Source: Algiphilus sp022763315 (lineage in GTDB: Bacteria; Pseudomonadota; Gammaproteobacteria; Nevskiales; Nevskiaceae). Taken from it: DNA of 64,000 nucleotides. Below, piece after piece: positions 34,696 to 43,413 of this stretch; the first letter of the stretch is position 1; every line of letters starts with the position of its first letter. Under the pieces are notes generated by a model. The model did no database searches. It was not told the origin of the DNA and saw only the letters and a list, made by a program, of their open reading frames with translations. The position numbers and the translations under genes are program-made. The DNA lies in assembly GCF_965249985.1 (NCBI RefSeq), contig NZ_OZ252280.1, one strand, 5' to 3'.

Positions 34696-34938
34696 CTACA
34701 ACCTTTCTGTAGCCGCCGGAGGCCGATCCGTAGGCGGTGGCGCTGCCCGCCAGCGCCGATAGTCGGTAAGAGAGACACAGCGGACGCCGTTGCGTCCGGC
34801 AATCCAGACGCGATGCCCGACATCCTTGGGGTCGGATTGGTCTTGCTGCCAGGTCTGCATGAGGCGCCCATAGGCCTGCGGTGACAACTGCTGAAGCATG
34901 TTCTCAAGGACTTCGGTAGAAGAGGGTACGTCGATCAT
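34696..34938 (-). CDS. Small hypothetical protein
   Basis: An 80-residue protein starting MIDVPSSTEVLENMLQQLSP and ending in a Pro/Thr-rich tail. The middle (GHRVWIAGRNGVRCVSLTDY) looks like a small beta-rich unit. I do not know the family. GGCAGGG lies 2-8 bases before the ATG. It follows trxC by 25 bp in the same direction and may be co-transcribed with it. Confidence 0.55.
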   Translation of the reverse strand: MIDVPSSTEVLENMLQQLSPQAYGRLMQTWQQDQSDPKDVGHRVWIAGRNGVRCVSLTDYRRWRAAPPPTDRPPAATERL

Positions 34939-34963
34939 TGCCCTGCCCCCTATCATCGCGCGA

Positions 34964-35446
34964 TCAGTCACCAAGGCCCGCAGTCGGCGCCGGCTGCGCA
35001 TTCAAGCGCGAAACATGCCACTGCACCCACTCGCGAAAAGCCTGGGCCGGCATGGCGCCGGCCTGGGTGGCGACGGGCTTGCCTTGATCGAGGATCATCA
35101 GGGTTGGCACGCTGCGCACCGCATAGCGTGCGGCGATAGCCGGCGCCCGATCCACCTCCACCTTGGCACAACGGACGACTGGCTCCAATACCTGGGCAGC
35201 GGCGTCGAATACAGGAGCCATGGCCTTGCAGGGGCCACACCAGACAGCCCAGAAATCCACAACCACGGGCAATTGTTCGCCTGTGACGTGCTGATCGAAA
35301 CTGCTGTCGTCCAGGATGAGCGGCCGCCCCTGGAACAAGAGTTGATGACAGGCGCCACAACGTCCGTCCGCCGCCAGGCGGTCCATTGGCACGCGGTTGC
35401 GTCTGCCACAGGCCGGGCAGACGGTGTGCAGATGCGCTGGATCCAT
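34964..35446 (-). CDS. trxC: Thioredoxin 2
   Basis: A 160-residue cytoplasmic thiol-disulfide reductase. The N-terminal zinc ribbon (VCPACGRRNRVP with the matching CGACH, about residues 8-33) precedes a thioredoxin domain with the active site AVWCGPCKAM and the cis-Pro segment VRSVPTLMIL. TrxC is zinc-dependent, and in E. coli it is induced by oxidative stress through OxyR. The start at 35446 places the zinc ribbon at the usual distance from the N-terminus; an in-frame ATG eight codons upstream is less likely. Confidence 0.95.
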   Translation of the reverse strand: MDPAHLHTVCPACGRRNRVPMDRLAADGRCGACHQLLFQGRPLILDDSSFDQHVTGEQLPVVVDFWAVWCGPCKAMAPVFDAAAQVLEPVVRCAKVEVDRAPAIAARYAVRSVPTLMILDQGKPVATQAGAMPAQAFREWVQWHVSRLNAQPAPTAGLGD

Positions 35447-35688
35447 GATGGCCCCTATGCTGCGAAACATGTCGTCGGAGGCGCTGTACCGCTTCGCGAA
35501 CCGCCACAGTCTGTGGTCGACGATCCAACGACCGCATTGATGCAGGTCAGATGCTGCGGGTGGCTACAGGACGATCAGCACCACGATTCCAGACGAATGC
35601 ATTTGTCTCCACGCTAGCGCTGGCCTTAGCCTGCTCCCCTGACAATCCAGCGGCGCTAGCCATGGCCGCGCAGACGGGAGAAGAAGCA

Positions 35689-36582
35689 ATGAGTGACGAC
35701 ACCGGCTACAAGCCGCCACAGGTGTGGACACAAGACGAAGCCAGCGGCGGGCGCTTTTCCAGCATCAACCGCCCGGTGGCAGGACCGACACACGACAAGG
35801 AGCTGCCGGTCGGCAAGCATCCCTTCCAGCTTTACTCGCTGGCCACGCCCAATGGGGTCAAAGTCACGGTGCTGTTCGAGGAATTGCTCGCGCTGGGACA
35901 CAGCGGCGCGGAGTACGACGCCTGGCCGGTCAACATTCTGGAAGGCGAGCAGTTCGGCAGCGGCTTCGTGAAGGTGAACCCCAACTCCAAGATTCCCGCG
36001 CTGATGGACTACAGCAGCAATACACCGGTACGCATCTTTGAGTCCGGCGCGATCCTGGTGCATCTCGCCGAAAAGTTCGGCGCCTTTCTGCCCACCGACA
36101 CCGCCACACGTGCCGAAGCGCTGAGTTGGTTGTTCTGGCAGATGGGAAGTGCGCCATTTCTCGGCGGGGGCTTCGGTCATTTCTATGCCTACGCCCCGGA
36201 GCCGATGAAGTACCCGATCGACCGCTTCACGATGGAAGTCAAGCGCCAGCTCGACGTACTCAACCGCCGCTTGGCCGAGAGCCGCTATCTGGCGGGCGAT
36301 GCGTACACATTGGCGGATATCGCTAATTGGCCCTGGTATGGCGCACTCGCCCTGGGGCGGCTCTACGAGGCCGGTGAATTCCTGCAGGTACAGGAATACG
36401 AGCATGTGCAACGCTGGGCGAAGGAGTTGGACGTGCGTCCCGCGATTCAGCGCGGTCGCATGGTGAATCGCTTCTGGGGCGAGCCACACGAGCAATTGCC
36501 GGAGCGACACGACGCCAGCGATTTCGAGCTCCGCACCATGGACAAGATCCAGAACACGAACAGCGCGGGCAGCATGGTCTGA
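35689..36582 (+). CDS. yghU: Glutathione transferase YghU/disulfide-bond oxidoreductase
   Basis: A 297-residue GST of the Nu class. It has the YghU-type N-terminal extension (YKPPQVWTQDEASGGRFSSI and INRPVAGPTHDKELPVGKHP). The thioredoxin fold follows with NPNSKIPAL and VRIFESGAILVHLAEKFG, then the C-terminal helical domain with YTLADIANWPWYGAL. The E. coli homologue binds two glutathiones and reduces disulfide-containing and peroxide substrates. The ATG at 35689 has GGGAGAAG before it. It sits 242 bp from trxC, divergently, so the two redox genes share a regulatory gap. Confidence 0.93.
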   Translation: MSDDTGYKPPQVWTQDEASGGRFSSINRPVAGPTHDKELPVGKHPFQLYSLATPNGVKVTVLFEELLALGHSGAEYDAWPVNILEGEQFGSGFVKVNPNSKIPALMDYSSNTPVRIFESGAILVHLAEKFGAFLPTDTATRAEALSWLFWQMGSAPFLGGGFGHFYAYAPEPMKYPIDRFTMEVKRQLDVLNRRLAESRYLAGDAYTLADIANWPWYGALALGRLYEAGEFLQVQEYEHVQRWAKELDVRPAIQRGRMVNRFWGEPHEQLPERHDASDFELRTMDKIQNTNSAGSMV

Positions 36583-36795
36583 ATCGACCGGGTAGCCGAC
36601 GCTGCCCCGGGCATATCACACGGCATGCGCCTCGCGGGATCAGGTGCCTGCGCCGAGTGCTTGGAGAGCGGCGCGCGTGGGGTCCGCGATGTGTCGATTT
36701 GCTGGGGCTTGACGGCTTCGCATTTGGTCACGCCAATGGCGGGTGGCACGCTTCTTTCATGACAGCGTAGGCCGCCCGCCTCGCGAGTCCGCTCG

Positions 36796-38124
36796 ATGCT
36801 GCATCTGATACTGCCGATCGCCGCCCTATTGCTGGGAGTTGCCCTGCTGCTGCTCGGCACCGGCCTGCTCAATACGCTGGTCGCCGTACGCGGGGGCCTG
36901 GAGGGCTATAGCGACGGGGTCATCGGCCTGATCATGTCCGGCTACTTCGTCGGGTTCTTTATCGGCACGTTTCTCGCGCTGCCACTGATCCGGCGCGTGG
37001 GCCATATCCGCGCCTTCGCACTTTGCGCCGCCCTGGCCTCCGCCTCGGCACTAGCCTATGTGCTGCTGGTGCATCCGGTGATTTGGGCGCTACTGCGCGT
37101 CGTCACCGGCATCGTGCTGGTCATTCTCTACACCATTTCCGAGAGTTGGCTGAATGCCCAGACGCCGGCGGCGCAACGGGGCCGCGTCTTCGCCATCTAC
37201 ATGGCGGTGAATCTCGGCGCGCTGGCGGCCGCACAGCAGCTTCTGCGACTGGACGCGACCACGTCCTACGTGCTCTTCATCCTCGCCGGCATGCTGATCA
37301 GCGTCAGCTTGGTGCCGGTCGCGTGGACGCGCATGACGCAACCCGCGGTGCACGACGCACAGCGCCTGCGCTTGCGGCGCCTGTGGGATTTGGCCCCACT
37401 CGCTGTCGCCGGCGCTCTCCTTTCCGGCCTCGCCATGGGCGCTTTCTGGGGGTTGGGCGCGCTCTATGCCGGACGCATCGGCATGGATGCCACCGGCATT
37501 GCAAGCTTCATGACCAGCGCCATTCTCGGCGGCGCTCTGCTTCAGCTGCCGCTGGGACGGCTGTCCGATAGCTTCGACCGCAGGCTAGTGCTCAGCGTGG
37601 TGGCGGCGGTAGCGGCAATCGCAGCCATCCTGCTGTTGGCGCTGAGCCAAGTCGGCAGTGGGGTGGTGCTCGCCATTGCTTTCTATGGTGGCATGGCCTT
37701 CGCCGTCTATCCGGTCGCCATTGCGCATCTGGTCGACCACCTGGCGGCGGAAGACGTGCTGTCCGGCTGTTCCAGTCTGCTACTGGTGCACGGTGTGGGG
37801 GCTGCCATCGGGCCCGCCCTGGCGGGCCAGCTCATGGAATGGACGCACGTGCAGGCACTGCCCCTGTACTTTGCCGCCATGCATCTGTTGCTTGCAGGCT
37901 ATGCCCTAAGGCGGCTGCTGCAGAACCGGCACGATGCGGAAGACCACAGCAGCGTCTTCGTGCCCCTGGTGCGCACGACGCCCGTGGCAATGGAGATGCA
38001 CGTGGCTAGCGCCACCGCGGAAGCGGCAGAAGTCAGCGCCGACACGATCGACCCTGTGGCAGATGCTGCCAAGGATCCAGCCGACACGCCGGATGGCCGG
38101 CAGACCACTGCCGGCCATCCCTGA
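36796..38124 (+). CDS. Major facilitator superfamily transporter (YcaD-like)
   Basis: A 442-residue protein with 12 membrane helices in the first 385 residues and a hydrophilic tail rich in Ala/Glu/Asp. The pattern (GGLEGYSDGVIGLIMSGYFVGFF, ESWLNAQTPAAQRGRVFAIY, PLGRLSDSFDRRLVL) matches the YcaD/YfkF-like group, exporters of unknown substrates. It ends 5 bp before the stop of the convergent lipoprotein gene. No regulator is adjacent. Confidence 0.85.
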   Translation: MLHLILPIAALLLGVALLLLGTGLLNTLVAVRGGLEGYSDGVIGLIMSGYFVGFFIGTFLALPLIRRVGHIRAFALCAALASASALAYVLLVHPVIWALLRVVTGIVLVILYTISESWLNAQTPAAQRGRVFAIYMAVNLGALAAAQQLLRLDATTSYVLFILAGMLISVSLVPVAWTRMTQPAVHDAQRLRLRRLWDLAPLAVAGALLSGLAMGAFWGLGALYAGRIGMDATGIASFMTSAILGGALLQLPLGRLSDSFDRRLVLSVVAAVAAIAAILLLALSQVGSGVVLAIAFYGGMAFAVYPVAIAHLVDHLAAEDVLSGCSSLLLVHGVGAAIGPALAGQLMEWTHVQALPLYFAAMHLLLAGYALRRLLQNRHDAEDHSSVFVPLVRTTPVAMEMHVASATAEAAEVSADTIDPVADAAKDPADTPDGRQTTAGHP

Positions 38125-38129
38125 AGCCC

Positions 38130-38552
38130 TTACATCGGCTCGATACGATCATCCGTCACACGCACTTCCTGCCCAACGCTGAGCCCAGCGCGTGAGGCCA
38201 GGGTGAGTTCACGCTCGCCGCCCTGGCGCATATCGACAGTGACGTCGTAGACGGTGTGCGCGGCCGTTTCTTCGCTCACCTCCTTGCCCGCCACTGCGCC
38301 GCCAACAGCGCCTGCTGCGGTGGCGGCATCCTTGCCGCTGCCGGAACCGACCTGATTGCCGGCAACGCCACCGATGATGGCACCCGCGACCGCGGCCATT
38401 GGCGAAGCCTCACCCTCCACCTTGCGTGCCTCGATCGACGCAATTTCGCCGCATTGCTTGCAATCCGCGCCGGACATGGCGCCGCTACAGGCACTCAAGC
38501 CAAGGACAGCGATCAGGGCCGGCAAGGCGGTGGCAATGGCAATCCGCTTCAT
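38130..38552 (-). CDS. Glycine-zipper 2TM lipoprotein (SlyB/17-kDa antigen-like)
   Basis: A 140-residue outer-membrane lipoprotein: the signal ends GLSAC (Cys22). The centre has a glycine-zipper pair (AAVAGAIIGGVAGNQVGSGS and AATAAGAVGGAVAGKEVSEE, about residues 53-93) that inserts in the membrane. A small C-terminal beta domain with QGGERELTLASRAGLSVGQE follows. Such proteins stabilise the envelope and are often under PhoP or RpoE control. AAGGAG lies 7 bases before the ATG. Confidence 0.9.
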   Translation of the reverse strand: MKRIAIATALPALIAVLGLSACSGAMSGADCKQCGEIASIEARKVEGEASPMAAVAGAIIGGVAGNQVGSGSGKDAATAAGAVGGAVAGKEVSEETAAHTVYDVTVDMRQGGERELTLASRAGLSVGQEVRVTDDRIEPM

Positions 38553-38726
38553 GGTGTCACTCCTTCTTGATGGCACACGGCCGCAGCCTGCGACAGCCGC
38601 AGTGAATTGCCACTGAAGCAGCCCGGCACGCCCCACGCTGGTGCTGCGTTGCAGCATATCCGCCTCACAACAGGTCACTACTGCACCAATGCCTTGTAAG
38701 CATCTGTTTTTATTTGCCCTTAAGGC

Positions 38727-38742
38727 TGGCACGCAGCTTGCT
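38727..38742 (+). promoter_or_regulatory. Sigma-54 promoter upstream of the amidase pair
   Basis: TGGCACGCAGCTTGCT has the GG and GC of the -24/-12 elements at the correct 10-bp distance and matches the consensus TGGCAC-N5-TTGC without a mismatch. It lies 82 bp before the ATG of the first amidase gene, so transcription would start near 38753. RpoN control, probably with an activator such as NtrC, is inferred. Confidence 0.75.
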
Positions 38743-38823
38743 CTTTCTAAGATCTCGGCGATTGCGCAATACGGCAATGCCCGCCCATCGAGTCGCCCCA
38801 GCCTCTCCCATCGAGTGAGCGCC

Positions 38824-40662
38824 ATGATCCGACTGCTCCGCGTCGCCCCCTTAGCTCTCCTCCTCGCCTGCACGGCGAGCCTTGGCCTCAGCGCCTGCGG
38901 CAGTGATAGCAAGCCTGGCGCACCGGACCAATTCGAGCTTGTAGAAGCAACGATGGCCGATGTACACGACGCCCTCGCTGGCAAGAAGCGGATGGCCGAC
39001 GGCAAAAAGCTCACCTGCGTCAAGCTGGTGGATGCCTACATCGACCGCATCCTGCGCTACAACAACGCCCCACAACCCAATGGCGGCCTGCCCATTCGCG
39101 GCGCGCTGTATATCAATCCAACGGCGCTCGACCAGGCCACGGCACTGGATACCAAGTACCAGCAGGAAGGCGGCGTGGGCGACCGCTATCTGCACTGCAT
39201 GCCGGTCCTGCTGAAAGACAACTTCGACACCTTCGACCACCCCTCCACCTCCGGCTCCTACGCCATGCTCGGCCACCAGGCCGGTATCGACGCCGAGAGC
39301 GTGAAAGGCCTGCGCACAGCCGGTGCGGTCATCCTCGGCAAGGCGAACCAAGACGAATTCGCCTTCTTCACCACGGGTTTCTCTGCGCGGGCCATCCAGG
39401 TCGGCAATCCCTACAACACGGCGCAAAGCCCCGGTGGTTCCTCCTCGGGCACCGGTGCGTCCATCGCCGCCAATTTCGCGCTGGGCGGTACCGGCAGCGA
39501 TACCTGCATGTCCATCCGTCTGCCGTCGGCGGTCAACGGTCTGGTGGGCATCCGCCCCAGCCTTGGCGTGATCTCCCAGCACGGCATCTTCCCGCTCAGC
39601 CATGAGCGCGACACCGGCGGCCCGATGGTGCGCACCGTGCGTGACGCGGCCTTGATGCTGACGGCCATGGCTAGTGTCGATCCGCGCGATCCGAAGACGC
39701 TCGACTTCCCCGAAAGCGAAAGGCCGGGGAACTACGTGGACTACCTGGACCGCGAAAGCAATGGCGCTGCCGGAAAGAACATCGGCGTACTGCGCAGCTT
39801 CGGCAACGGCACGGATGCCGACGGTGAAGGCGTACAGGCCGAACTCCTGCAGGCCGCGGTCGACAAGCTCAAGTCACTGGGCGCCAATGTCTACGACGTC
39901 ACCTTGCCCAAGTTCCAGAGCCGTGGCGCGAGCTCCACGCACTGGTACATGAACGACTACTTCAAGTTCTTCGATGAGGGGGGCGGTACCTCGCCGCGCG
40001 CCTGTGTCAGCAGCGTGCTGGCCACCCCGGAGCACGGCCGTGTTGCGGTGTGCACGGCCAATCTGCCCGGCTTCCGCGGCGGCATCGTGGAAAGCCTTCG
40101 TGTCGGGCTGCGAACGGCGCCCGCCATGCTATTGGCCGCAGGCGGAGACCCCGACGCCGCCCCCACACAGGAAGAACTGGACGCCATCGTGGACGAGCGC
40201 AAGTACGTCACCGCCGTGATGGACGGCGACCCCAGTGTCGAAGGCACCGTATTCGACGACCGCGGCAACCCGGTCCGCCTGGACGCACTGGTGCTATCGC
40301 CGGGCCCGAGCGGTGGCCGCACCTGCGACCTCGGCTCGACCACGCAAATGGGCTCGATCGTGGTCCCGATCGGCTTCGATGAAAGCGTGGGTGTACCGCG
40401 CGGCATGGAAATCTTCGTGCGCCGCTTTGACGAAGGCACCGGCCTCGGCATCGCCTACGACTACGAGCAGGCCACACTGCACCGCAAGCCGCCGGATATC
40501 TCGCCGGGGCTGCTGGTGGAGAGCAACGACACCATCGCCGAGTTCAATGCCAACACGCAGAAGGCACTGATGCAGGCCGCATCGGTAGCGCCTGAGGACC
40601 TTCCCACCGGGGTCTACCTCGATGTGCTGTCCACCCTGACCGGCACCGCGCCCACCCCTTGA
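38824..40662 (+). CDS. Amidase-signature lipoprotein, paralogue 1
   Basis: A 612-residue secreted amidase: the lipobox is GLSAC (Cys25). The catalytic Ser-cisSer-Lys triad is intact with the family spacing: Lys131 (PVLLKDNFDT), Ser206 (PGGSSSGTG) and Ser230 (DTCMSIRLPS), 75 and 24 residues apart as in fatty acid amide hydrolase. A periplasmic or surface position implies hydrolysis of external amides, releasing ammonia or amino acids. The stop is 19 bp before the second amidase. A longer frame upstream to 38641 lacks a signal peptide at its start. Substrate unknown; peptide amidase or glutamyl-tRNA amidase-like labels would be guesses. Confidence 0.88.
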   Translation: MIRLLRVAPLALLLACTASLGLSACGSDSKPGAPDQFELVEATMADVHDALAGKKRMADGKKLTCVKLVDAYIDRILRYNNAPQPNGGLPIRGALYINPTALDQATALDTKYQQEGGVGDRYLHCMPVLLKDNFDTFDHPSTSGSYAMLGHQAGIDAESVKGLRTAGAVILGKANQDEFAFFTTGFSARAIQVGNPYNTAQSPGGSSSGTGASIAANFALGGTGSDTCMSIRLPSAVNGLVGIRPSLGVISQHGIFPLSHERDTGGPMVRTVRDAALMLTAMASVDPRDPKTLDFPESERPGNYVDYLDRESNGAAGKNIGVLRSFGNGTDADGEGVQAELLQAAVDKLKSLGANVYDVTLPKFQSRGASSTHWYMNDYFKFFDEGGGTSPRACVSSVLATPEHGRVAVCTANLPGFRGGIVESLRVGLRTAPAMLLAAGGDPDAAPTQEELDAIVDERKYVTAVMDGDPSVEGTVFDDRGNPVRLDALVLSPGPSGGRTCDLGSTTQMGSIVVPIGFDESVGVPRGMEIFVRRFDEGTGLGIAYDYEQATLHRKPPDISPGLLVESNDTIAEFNANTQKALMQAASVAPEDLPTGVYLDVLSTLTGTAPTP

Positions 40663-40681
40663 TGGCGTTGTGACCATAGCC

Positions 40682-42271
40682 ATGCGCCATACACCGTCTA
40701 GCCACTGGGTCATTGCCCTGCTGGCACTGCTGATCGTCGGGTGCAGCGGGTCGGCCCCCGACGCAACCCCCATCGACACTACGCCGGCGGAGACCTTCAC
40801 CCTCAAGGAGGCCACGGTCGCGGATATCCACGCCGCCTTTGCTGGCAAGCAAGTCACCGAAGACGGCAAGCCGCTCACCTGTCTCAAGCTGGGCGAGATG
40901 TACATCGACCGCATCGCGGCGCTGGATGATACGCCGCAGGGCATCTTCGCGATCAACGCGGTACAGGCGCTCAACCCGCAGTGGCGCAATCAGGCCAAGG
41001 CGCTCGACGCGGCCTATGCGGAGAAAGGGCTGACCGGGCCGCTACATTGCGTGCCGGTCCTGCTCAAGGACCTGTACGACACCAAGGACGCACCGACCAC
41101 CGCCTCATCGCTGTCGCTCGCCGGCTCGGTGCCGCCCGACGACGCCACCTCGGTGGCCGGCCTGCGCAAGGCCGGCGCGCTGATTCTGGGCAAGGCGGCG
41201 ATGACCGAATTCGCCTACTTCACGCAGAGCTACAACAGCGCCAACGGCCGTATTGCCACGCCCTACGACACCACGCGGGACGCCGGCGGCTCCTCCGGGG
41301 GTACCGCGGCGGCCATTGCCGCCAATTTCGCGGCCGTAGGCACCGGCTCGGATACCTGCGCCTCCATCCGGTTGCCGCCGTCGAACAGTAGTGTGGTCGG
41401 CGTGCGCGCATCGGTGGGCCTGGTCTCGCAGGACGGTCTGGTGCCCTTGTCGCATACCCAGGATGTCGGTGGACCGATCACGCGCACCGTGCGCGACGCA
41501 GCCCTGATGCTGGACGCCATGGCCTCCGTGGATCCGGCCGACCCAGCCACGCTGGATGCCGAGCGCAAGCAGCCACCGACCTACACCGCTTACCTCAAGG
41601 CCGACGGTCTCAAGGGCAAGCGCATCGGGATTCTGCGTACCTATGGCGGTACGGCCGCCTTTGGCGGAGATGCCGAGGTGAACGCGCTCGTTGATCAGGC
41701 GGCTGCCGATATGGCGGCCAAAGGCGCGGAGATCGTGGATCCGGTCGACCTTCCCGAGTTCGAGACGGTATCGGTCATCGTGCAAGAATTCGCCGACCAT
41801 CTCGACGAATATCTGGCCAGCTTCGAGGCCGCGCGGGAAGACACCGTCGATGTCTTTACGGCGCCCGGTGTGCACCCCGTCATCCGCACCATCATCGGCG
41901 CTTCACTGGCCGCTCGCGACACCAGCAGCGCCGAATATCAGCAGGCCTTGGCCAAGCGCGACGCCATGCGCGCCTACGTCGAATCCGAAATGGACAGGCT
42001 GAAACTGGATGCGCTGATCTATCCACCTGTCACGCAGCCGGCCCTGCCGACTGGCGTACCGCAAGGCAGCAACTGCGCCTTCAGCGCCACCACCTCCATG
42101 CCCTCCATCGTGGTGCCGGCCGGCTTCACTAATGGAGACCTCCCCGTGGGCGTCGAGATCTTCGGCCGCAAATGGGATGAATCCACGCTGTTCACCATCG
42201 CCTACGCCTACGAACAGGCCACCCAGCATCGCAAGCCGCCGGCACTGGCCGGCGAGGCAGCCGCCCCCTGA
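40682..42271 (+). CDS. Amidase-signature lipoprotein, paralogue 2
   Basis: A 529-residue paralogue of the preceding gene with the same build: lipobox LIVGC (Cys21) and the triad Lys129 (PVLLKDLYDT), Ser204 (AGGSSGGTA) and Ser228 (DTCASIRLPP), again 75 and 24 apart. Both proteins share segments such as FTLKEATVADIHAAF, matching FELVEATMADVHDAL in paralogue 1. It lacks the long C-terminal addition of the first. It lies in the same transcript and probably under the same sigma-54 promoter. A GTG four codons earlier is possible. The pair arose by tandem duplication followed by clear divergence. Confidence 0.88.
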   Translation: MRHTPSSHWVIALLALLIVGCSGSAPDATPIDTTPAETFTLKEATVADIHAAFAGKQVTEDGKPLTCLKLGEMYIDRIAALDDTPQGIFAINAVQALNPQWRNQAKALDAAYAEKGLTGPLHCVPVLLKDLYDTKDAPTTASSLSLAGSVPPDDATSVAGLRKAGALILGKAAMTEFAYFTQSYNSANGRIATPYDTTRDAGGSSGGTAAAIAANFAAVGTGSDTCASIRLPPSNSSVVGVRASVGLVSQDGLVPLSHTQDVGGPITRTVRDAALMLDAMASVDPADPATLDAERKQPPTYTAYLKADGLKGKRIGILRTYGGTAAFGGDAEVNALVDQAAADMAAKGAEIVDPVDLPEFETVSVIVQEFADHLDEYLASFEAAREDTVDVFTAPGVHPVIRTIIGASLAARDTSSAEYQQALAKRDAMRAYVESEMDRLKLDALIYPPVTQPALPTGVPQGSNCAFSATTSMPSIVVPAGFTNGDLPVGVEIFGRKWDESTLFTIAYAYEQATQHRKPPALAGEAAAP

Positions 42272-42295
42272 CCGCCCCACAAACGATGTAGGCCT

Positions 42296-43246
42296 TCATC
42301 CCTTGCCGCTGATGACGATGGCGAGATAGCTCACATAGAGCAGAAGCAGCATTACGCCTTCCCAGCGGCCGATGCGCCAGCCGGTACGCATCAATGGCGC
42401 AAGCAGCACGGCAAAACCGACCATCACCCACAGATCCGTTGGCCCGACACCCCCGGATTCCAGCGGCTGGATGAGGCTGGTGATGCCCAGAATGCCGAGG
42501 ATGTTGAACAGATTGGAGCCCAGCACGTTGCCCACGGCAATGTCGCCCTCGCCCTTGGCGGCCGCCACCACGGAGGCGGCCAGCTCGGGCAGGCTGGTGC
42601 CGATGGCGACAATCGTCAAACCGATGACGGCATCGGACAGACCGGCTGCCTCGGCCACGGTGATCGCGCCCTGCACCAGCATGCGTGCCCCTACCACGAG
42701 CACGGTCAGCCCAACCACAACGAACAGGATGTCACGCCCGACCGAACCTGAAGGCGCCGGCACGCCTTCGGCGAATTCCGCATGCACGAACGCGCTCTCG
42801 CGGCGCGCACTCCACAGACTGAAGGCGACATAAGCCAGGACACCGGCCACCAAGGCTGTCCCTTCGATCCGTCCCAGATGCCCGTCACTGACGAGGATCA
42901 GAAGAAGCACCGAGACCGCAATCACCAAGGGTGTGTCCACGCGCAATACCTTGGCCTGCACCGCCAGCGGCGTCACCATGGCCGCCAGGGCCAGGATCAA
43001 ACCGATATTGCCGATGTTGGAGCCGACGACATTGCCGAGCGCGATGGCACTGCGGTCGTTGAGGGCCGCCTCCACGCTCACCGCCAGCTCCGGCACGCTG
43101 GTGCCGAAAGCCACCACAGTCAGGCCGATCACCAGCGGCGTCAGCCCCAGCCGCCCGGCGAGCGATGCGCTGCCGCGCACCAGCCCTTCCGCACCCACGT
43201 ACAACAGGCCCAGTCCCGCGGCCATTGCCAGCCAAGCCCACAGCAT
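42296..43246 (-). CDS. Sodium/calcium antiporter (YrbG/CaCA family)
   Basis: A 316-residue inner-membrane protein with ten membrane helices in two inverted halves. Each half has the alpha-repeat: GLTVVAFGTSVPELAVSVEA with GNVVGSNIGNIGLILAL, and GLTIVAIGTSLPELAASVVA with GNVLGSNLFNILGILG. These are the ion-binding segments of K+-independent exchangers. GAGGGGA lies 6 bases before the ATG at 43246. It exchanges Ca2+ for Na+ or H+. Convergent with the amidase gene. Confidence 0.93.
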   Translation of the reverse strand: MLWAWLAMAAGLGLLYVGAEGLVRGSASLAGRLGLTPLVIGLTVVAFGTSVPELAVSVEAALNDRSAIALGNVVGSNIGNIGLILALAAMVTPLAVQAKVLRVDTPLVIAVSVLLLILVSDGHLGRIEGTALVAGVLAYVAFSLWSARRESAFVHAEFAEGVPAPSGSVGRDILFVVVGLTVLVVGARMLVQGAITVAEAAGLSDAVIGLTIVAIGTSLPELAASVVAAAKGEGDIAVGNVLGSNLFNILGILGITSLIQPLESGGVGPTDLWVMVGFAVLLAPLMRTGWRIGRWEGVMLLLLYVSYLAIVISGKG

Positions 43247-43328
43247 GGTGTTCCCCTCGCGGCACGTCGCCGCCTGATGATTCCGTGGATTCTTGATCCG
43301 AACCCACTCTCCGCACGCTGAATGAAGA

Positions 43329-43353
43329 AACGGCGCTCCACAAGGGAGCGCCG
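43329..43353 (-). terminator. Intrinsic terminator of the katG transcript
   Basis: On the minus strand, hairpin GGCGCTCC-CTTGT-GGAGCGCC followed by GTTTCTTC, about 60 bp past the katG stop. A second, longer inverted repeat (CGCGCGGTTG...CAACCGCGCG, about 43374-43407) lies between the stop and this hairpin. Confidence 0.7.
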
Positions 43354-43413
43354 TCATCGTTCACCGTTTCACGCGCGCGGTTGACGCCACCGGGACGCCA
43401 ACCGCGCGGCGTC

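Noticed and set aside
36796..38124. Drug-resistance MFS pump
   Set aside because: The motifs fit the YcaD-like group; nothing in the sequence supports a drug substrate.
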